Shown here: in pieces, positions 6,743-10,305 of the stretch | Position numbering within the stretch: position 1 is the stretch's first letter | How the letters are laid out: each line of letters starts with the position of its first letter | Assembly: GCA_041486955.1 (NCBI GenBank) | Contig: JBGPML010000025.1 | Coordinates: forward strand, 1 to 10,305 | Source: JBGPML01 sp041486955 | Lineage (GTDB): Bacteria > Patescibacteriota > UBA1384 > 2-12-FULL-50-11 > DASWYB01 | Length of the DNA stretch: 10,305 nucleotides | Reading direction: 5' to 3' | Position numbers and translations under genes: made by a program | Notes under the pieces: model-generated | What the model was told of the DNA's origin: nothing | Database searches by the model: none | What the model saw: only the letters and a program-made list of their open reading frames with translations

Positions 6743-7620
6743 GCGGAATCTTCCTGGTACCGCTTTAATGTTTTAGCTAGACCTTGTCTTAGAGGAGTAA
6801 ATTCACTATATTTGCAAACTGTTTTTAGCCGAGTATTATCGACGAGACTATTTTGAGGTTCGTTGATAGGGATTTGTGTTACTTGGCAGTCAATTGTTTG
6901 GTGGGATATTTCAGAAGCGAGGTCGACAACCTCTATAAGACTGTGACTCGTTCCAGTCGAAATATTAACAATACCATGATGTCGCTTGTGAGCGACCGCG
7001 AGAATCGCCTGTATGAGGTCGTCTATGAAAACATAATCTCGGCGTTGTTGTCCATCGCCATTAAGCGTTATTTCTGGCTTTGGATGCATTAATTTATTCA
7101 TTAATACCCCTATAATGCCTCGATTCTTGGTCGACCCATAAATATTTGCCAGTCTAAAAATTGTTAACCGATCAGAAGAGATGTGTTCCTGTAAAAGTGA
7201 CTCAGCCTTAAGTTTAAACTTGCTGTATTCTTCAATTGGCTCACATGGTGTTGATTCAGTGGCTGGACGTGGAGTTTCACCATAAACCAGGGCGGTGGAA
7301 AAGCAAAAAACTCGCGATTGACTGGCCTTTAAACCGCGAGCTAAGTCAGCTAAGACCTGATGTTCCTGATCAGCGTCAAACCCCTTATGAATCTGACCGA
7401 TCAAAATGAAGGTATTATCGGCATGATCAAAGACTTCTTGTGGACAGGATGCCTGATAAAGGTCTATTACCATCGGCGTAACGCCTTCAGAATGACCTTT
7501 GGAAACATTAGAGACCGAAACAACTTTTTCTCCATGAGCAATGAGGGATTGACCCAGAACAGACCCAATAAATCCAGTTCCACCGATTAATAAATTATTC
7601 ACCTCCTGTTTTTTAACCAT
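6739..7620 (-). CDS. NAD(P)-dependent SDR epimerase/reductase (probable UDP-4-keto-sugar reductase)
   Basis: A 293-residue extended short-chain dehydrogenase. The nucleotide-binding GGTGFIG is at residues 13-19, FSTALVYG at 107-114, the catalytic YSKFK (Tyr132, Lys136), RLANIYG at 156-162, and GDGQQRRDYVFIDDL at 188-202, a typical substrate-domain segment of GalE/RmlD-like enzymes. Its stop overlaps the start of the 4,6-dehydratase as ATGA, so the two are translationally coupled. This suggests it acts on the dehydratase product, reducing the 4-keto group to give UDP-QuiNAc or UDP-FucNAc (WbpV/WbpK-like). That assignment is inference; a 4-epimerase activity cannot be excluded. The start is ATG 7620, 15 bases after the preceding stop, with only a weak AGG 13 bases upstream. 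Oddly, a perfect Shine-Dalgarno lies inside codons 5-8 with no start codon after it. Confidence 0.87.
   Translation of the reverse strand: MVKKQEVNNLLIGGTGFIGSVLGQSLIAHGEKVVSVSNVSKGHSEGVTPMVIDLYQASCPQEVFDHADNTFILIGQIHKGFDADQEHQVLADLARGLKASQSRVFCFSTALVYGETPRPATESTPCEPIEEYSKFKLKAESLLQEHISSDRLTIFRLANIYGSTKNRGIIGVLMNKLMHPKPEITLNGDGQQRRDYVFIDDLIQAILAVAHKRHHGIVNISTGTSHSLIEVVDLASEISHQTIDCQVTQIPINEPQNSLVDNTRLKTVCKYSEFTPLRQGLAKTLKRYQEDSA
7600..7608 (-). promoter_or_regulatory. Internal AGGAGGTGA without a following start codon
   Basis: A full-strength Shine-Dalgarno sequence occupies codons 5-8 of the reductase gene. At normal spacing the in-frame codons are AAT and TTA, neither a start. A TTG or ATG at codon 10 would give a protein beginning just before GGTGFIG. 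GTG at 7602 overlaps the motif and cannot use it. Confidence 0.45.
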
Positions 7621-7635
7621 TTGTGCTGTGATTAC

Positions 7636-8934
7636 CTAAAGCGACATATATATAATATGCTTCTTTTTCCTAAGCATGGGATAGAATTTTTTAATATCCA
7701 TAATTACTCCAGATGATTTGATGAGTTTTGCAATCGTCTCTTCAAGCCCATTAAACTCCGAGTGAGGTGTGGCCACTATGACAGCATCGAATTGGCCTTC
7801 AAGCATATTGATAGGAGGAATATCAAAAGTTTCGATAATTTCTTCTTCCGTCAAAAGCGGGTCATACGCGACAACGTTTACACCCAACTCCTGCAATTTG
7901 GCGATTGTAGCGGAGATTTTAGAATTACGTACATCCTTCACATTTTCCTTGAATGTTAATCCCATGATGAGGACTTTAGCTTTTTGAATATTTTTTCCCG
8001 CGGCAATAAGACCACGAATTGTCTCTTGCGCGACAAATTCAGGCATAAAATCGTTTACCCGTCTGCCCGCGGCGATAACTTGTGGATGATAACCGAGTTC
8101 TTCTGCCTTATGAACAAGATAGTATGGGTCTACGCCGATGCAATGACCACCTACGAGTCCCGGTTTGAATTTAAGAAAATTCCATTTTGTGCCAGCTGCC
8201 TCTAACACCTCCTGAGTATCAATTCCCATTCGATGAAATATAAGTGATAATTCATTGACTAGTGCTATATTGAGATCTCGTTGCGTGTTTTCTATTACTT
8301 TGGCAGCTTCTGCTGTCTTAATATTAGCTGCCCGGTAGACTCCCGCTCCACATACCGTTTCATATACGGATGCAATTCTTTCGAGCGATTCACTGTCTTC
8401 TCCTGAAACCACTTTTACGATCCGTTCTAAGGTATGTTCTTTGTCCCCAGGATTTATCCGTTCGGGAGAATAGCCAATCTTAAAATCCGTGCCTCGTTTC
8501 AGGCCGGAAGCATGTTCTAATATCGGGGCACAAAAATCTTCGGTCAGACCTGGGTAAACAGTCGATTCATATACTACGATCGCCCCGGCTTGTAAATTTG
8601 ATCCGACAGTCTCACTGGCTGTGTCAAGAAAGCGGAGTTCTGGTTGATTGGCTTGAGTAATAGGAGTCGGTACTGCCACAATAATAAAATTTGCCTTCTT
8701 AATATCACGTGGGTCGTGAGTATAAATGACATTGCTCGATGCCAGCTCTTCTGGCGTAAGTTCTCCAGTACTGTCGTTGTGTTGCCGTAAATAGGCAATA
8801 CGTTCTGAATTGATATCGAATCCGAAGGTTTTGTAGTCCGTCCTGCCAAAAGCTAGGGCTAAGGGCAATCCGACATAGCCCAAACCGACAACACATACGA
8901 CTGGCTTATCTTCTATTTTTGTTTTTTGTACCAT
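7636..8934 (-). CDS. UDP-HexNAc 6-dehydrogenase, TviB/WbpO type
   Basis: A full-length 432-residue member of the UDP-glucose/GDP-mannose dehydrogenase family. The NAD-binding GLGYVGLP is at 17-24, VAVPTP at 87-92, ESTVYPG at 123-129, and YSPERINPGD at 155-164, which is typical of the TviB/WbpO branch. The catalytic elements are Lys212 in AKVIENTQRDLN and Cys265 and Asp269 in GGHCIGVDPYYL, and the C-terminal domain carries FKENVKDVRNS (328-338). The enzyme oxidises C6 of a UDP-N-acetylhexosamine in two NAD-dependent steps to the uronic acid. TviB uses UDP-GlcNAc and WbpO prefers UDP-GalNAc; which applies cannot be read here. The start ATG 8934 has AAGGAG 8 bases upstream and lies 22 bases inside the epimerase gene. 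With that neighbour it should supply UDP-GalNAcA (or UDP-GlcNAcA), giving an acidic polysaccharide. Confidence 0.93.
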   Translation of the reverse strand: MVQKTKIEDKPVVCVVGLGYVGLPLALAFGRTDYKTFGFDINSERIAYLRQHNDSTGELTPEELASSNVIYTHDPRDIKKANFIIVAVPTPITQANQPELRFLDTASETVGSNLQAGAIVVYESTVYPGLTEDFCAPILEHASGLKRGTDFKIGYSPERINPGDKEHTLERIVKVVSGEDSESLERIASVYETVCGAGVYRAANIKTAEAAKVIENTQRDLNIALVNELSLIFHRMGIDTQEVLEAAGTKWNFLKFKPGLVGGHCIGVDPYYLVHKAEELGYHPQVIAAGRRVNDFMPEFVAQETIRGLIAAGKNIQKAKVLIMGLTFKENVKDVRNSKISATIAKLQELGVNVVAYDPLLTEEEIIETFDIPPINMLEGQFDAVIVATPHSEFNGLEETIAKLIKSSGVIMDIKKFYPMLRKKKHIIYMSL

Positions 8935-9851
8935 GCAACGGTCTCCTTTAGTCCTTCTTCAAAGGTCATGAGTGGTTTATACCCCAAGATATTTTGGGCT
9001 TTGGTTATATCCGCTTTCGAATGTTTCACGTCCCCGGGGCGTTGCCCTTGATAAACCGGTGAAATGTGAGTTCCCAATTCGGTATTAATCATTGCGACAA
9101 GCTCATTCAACGTCGTGCTTTCGCCGCACGCAATATTGATAACATCTCCTGCGCCCTTATCGCTCGTTGCAGCTAAAATATTTGCCTCGACATTATTACC
9201 CACATAAGTAAAATCGCGGCTTTGCTCCCCGTCCCCCATAATGACCGGGCTTTCTCCTTTTAGCATAGAAGTAATGAATTTGGGAATAACTGCAGCATAT
9301 TGGCTGTCAGGATTCTGATGTCGACCAAAAACATTAAAATAGCGCAACGTGACCGTTTCTAATTTATACAACGAATAAAAAAGTTGGCAATAGATTTCAG
9401 CGGTATATTTGGTTAATGCATATGGCGATAGCGGATCGGAAGGTAAGTCCTCGGATTTATATTCAACCTCGGCATTGCCGTAGCTGGAGCTCGATCCCGC
9501 ATATACAACTCTTTTAATTCCATTATCTCTTGCGGCGATTAATACATTCAATGAGCCGGTAATATTGGTCTCGTTTGAGGCTAATGGATCGGCGACTGAG
9601 CGGGGGACAGAAGGCAACGCTGCTTGGTGCAAAATGTAAGTTGCGCCTTGAAACTCTTTTTGTAATAAATCTAGATCAGTAATGCTACCTTCGACAAATT
9701 TAATCTTATCGGCAACTGAGTCCAGATTTTGGCGATTGCCGGTAGAAAGATTATCAATCACCTTAACTTTTTTTTTGCGCCTAACGAGTTCTATAACTAT
9801 ATTCGATCCTATAAATCCAGAGCCACCTGTAACAATGTAGGATTCGCTCAT
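8913..9851 (-). CDS. UDP-HexNAc(A) 4-epimerase, WbpP/TviC/Gne type
   Basis: A complete 312-residue extended SDR. TGGSGFIG is at residues 8-15, VIDNLSTG at 31-38, AGSSSSYG at 118-125, and the catalytic YALTK (Tyr144, Lys148). LRYFNVFGRHQNPDSQYAAVIPKF (169-192) is the substrate-loop signature of the WbpP/TviC branch of the GalE family. These enzymes invert C4 of UDP-GlcNAc/GalNAc (WbpP) or of the matching uronic acids (TviC). The direct partner is the overlapping 6-dehydrogenase, the same pairing as WbpP-WbpO and TviC-TviB, so the expected product is UDP-GalNAcA; the order of the two steps is not visible. ATG 9851 overlaps the upstream gene as ATGA and has AAGG 7 bases upstream. All key residues are present. 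Confidence 0.92.
   Translation of the reverse strand: MSESYIVTGGSGFIGSNIVIELVRRKKKVKVIDNLSTGNRQNLDSVADKIKFVEGSITDLDLLQKEFQGATYILHQAALPSVPRSVADPLASNETNITGSLNVLIAARDNGIKRVVYAGSSSSYGNAEVEYKSEDLPSDPLSPYALTKYTAEIYCQLFYSLYKLETVTLRYFNVFGRHQNPDSQYAAVIPKFITSMLKGESPVIMGDGEQSRDFTYVGNNVEANILAATSDKGAGDVINIACGESTTLNELVAMINTELGTHISPVYQGQRPGDVKHSKADITKAQNILGYKPLMTFEEGLKETVAWYKKQK
8943..8948 (-). promoter_or_regulatory. Strong Shine-Dalgarno of the 6-dehydrogenase
   Basis: AAGGAG sits 8 bases before ATG 8934, inside the end of the epimerase gene. It fixes the start and the 22-base overlap between the two genes. Confidence 0.75.
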
Positions 9852-10216
9852 TCCTCCACCTTGTTTTTATGATGATCCGCACCAGTTGCTAACCGAACAA
9901 GCCAAATCGATCCAACAACCACACCGAAAACGTAAAGAGCGGTTAGCCAAATACTTAGTCCGAAGTATACATGATGATCGACTAACCAACTAAATGGTGT
10001 AGGTATATCTTGACTAAATACCAGCATAAGCACTAATCCACCAATCAGAAAATAGCTATAGATAATCTTAGGCGATATTACAAGAGAGAATATAAAAAGT
10101 AATATCCCGAGATAAACTACGAAGACGTAGCTATAAATCCATGTATCGGCTCGGCCATACAATATTAATAACGAGATAAGAATGAAAAAGCTGAGAAACG
10201 GCTTAATTCTTCGCAT
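9848..10216 (-). CDS. Small four-helix membrane protein of unknown function
   Basis: A 122-residue protein with hydrophobic segments at about 7-20, 29-47, 51-67 and 82-108, and a short charged tail (HHKNKVEE). The N-terminus MRRIK suggests an inside start. A DHHVYFG segment precedes the last helix. I recognise no family, and no catalytic motif stands out. Small multi-helix proteins in glycan operons can be GtrA-like flippase components or accessory subunits, but no GtrA signature is evident. ATG 10216 follows GGGTG by 4 bases. The start lies inside the end of the preceding gene, and the stop overlaps the epimerase start as ATGA, so it is translated as part of the operon. Confidence 0.7.
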   Translation of the reverse strand: MRRIKPFLSFFILISLLILYGRADTWIYSYVFVVYLGILLFIFSLVISPKIIYSYFLIGGLVLMLVFSQDIPTPFSWLVDHHVYFGLSIWLTALYVFGVVVGSIWLVRLATGADHHKNKVEE

Positions 10217-10304
10217 GATTCACCCGATAAATCTTGACTCCGCCATGGCTGTAGACCTCGATTCCATATGGCTTTACCATATCTGGTATTTCTTCGGTAG
10301 CGGG
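10203..10304 (-). CDS. C-terminal end of a gene continuing beyond the right edge
   Basis: Reading in from the right edge, one frame gives 33 residues ending GIEVYSHGGVKIYRVNHAKN and a TAA at 10205-10203, overlapping the start of the next operon gene by 14 bases. The closing pattern VKIYRV resembles the last strand of the C-terminal soluble domain of GT-C-like membrane proteins; compare DFRLYRLP at the end of the 2277-4010 protein. The choice of frame rests on the operon spacing and this resemblance, and too little is visible for a function. Confidence 0.55.
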   Translation of the reverse strand, partial: PATEEIPDMVKPYGIEVYSHGGVKIYRVNHAKN

Positions 10305-10305
10305 G

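Noticed and set aside
8574..8896. 91- and 63-residue minus-strand frames inside the 6-dehydrogenase gene
   Set aside because: They overlap the conserved Rossmann domain of a complete enzyme; shadows.

Overview
This window looks like a bacterial surface-polysaccharide (O-antigen, capsule or S-layer-type glycan) biosynthesis locus. Base composition is moderately AT-rich overall. TGA is a normal stop here (it ends the second glycosyltransferase and three of the minus-strand genes), so codes in which UGA is reassigned are excluded. The gene style (short glycosyltransferases, a soluble two-domain 4,6-dehydratase, a compact flippase and membrane proteins of unnamed family) resembles loci I associate with Patescibacteria (CPR), but this is an impression and nothing in the window proves it. 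No rRNA, tRNA, CRISPR array, transposase or recombinase was seen, and no stretch of more than 300 bases lacks a gene.

Left part, plus strand (1-1418): two overlapping family-2 glycosyltransferases of the dolichol/polyprenyl-phosphate sugar synthase type. The first is cut by the window edge. Next, on the minus strand, is a small P-loop kinase (1610-2173) that looks self-contained. It has a good Shine-Dalgarno, a possible promoter with two palindromes upstream, and its own intrinsic terminator (1546-1582), and it is more GC-rich than the sugar genes. Between the glycosyltransferases and the kinase terminator lies a GTAC-rich repeat-like stretch. On the plus strand again (2277-4010) is a 577-residue polytopic membrane protein with a soluble C-terminal domain, probably GT-C-like.

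Right part, minus strand (10304 down to 4041): one tightly packed operon read right to left. Its genes are the tail of an unidentified gene, a small four-helix membrane protein, a UDP-HexNAc 4-epimerase (WbpP/TviC/Gne type), a UDP-HexNAc 6-dehydrogenase (TviB/WbpO type), a short-chain reductase/epimerase, a UDP-GlcNAc 4,6-dehydratase (WbpM/CapD/PglF type, but without the membrane domain) and a Wzx-type flippase. Neighbours overlap by 4-22 bases or are separated by only 15-41 bases. The operon converges with the 577-residue membrane protein gene at about 4010-4041.

How the genes fit together (inference): the epimerase and 6-dehydrogenase would make UDP-GalNAcA (or UDP-GlcNAcA) from UDP-GlcNAc. 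The 4,6-dehydratase and the ATGA-coupled reductase would make a UDP-6-deoxy-HexNAc such as QuiNAc or FucNAc. The flippase would export the lipid-linked repeat unit. The two DPM-like transferases could make polyprenyl-phosphate sugars used outside the membrane by a GT-C-like protein. The initiating phosphosugar transferase, the polymerase and the repeat-unit glycosyltransferases are not in this window.
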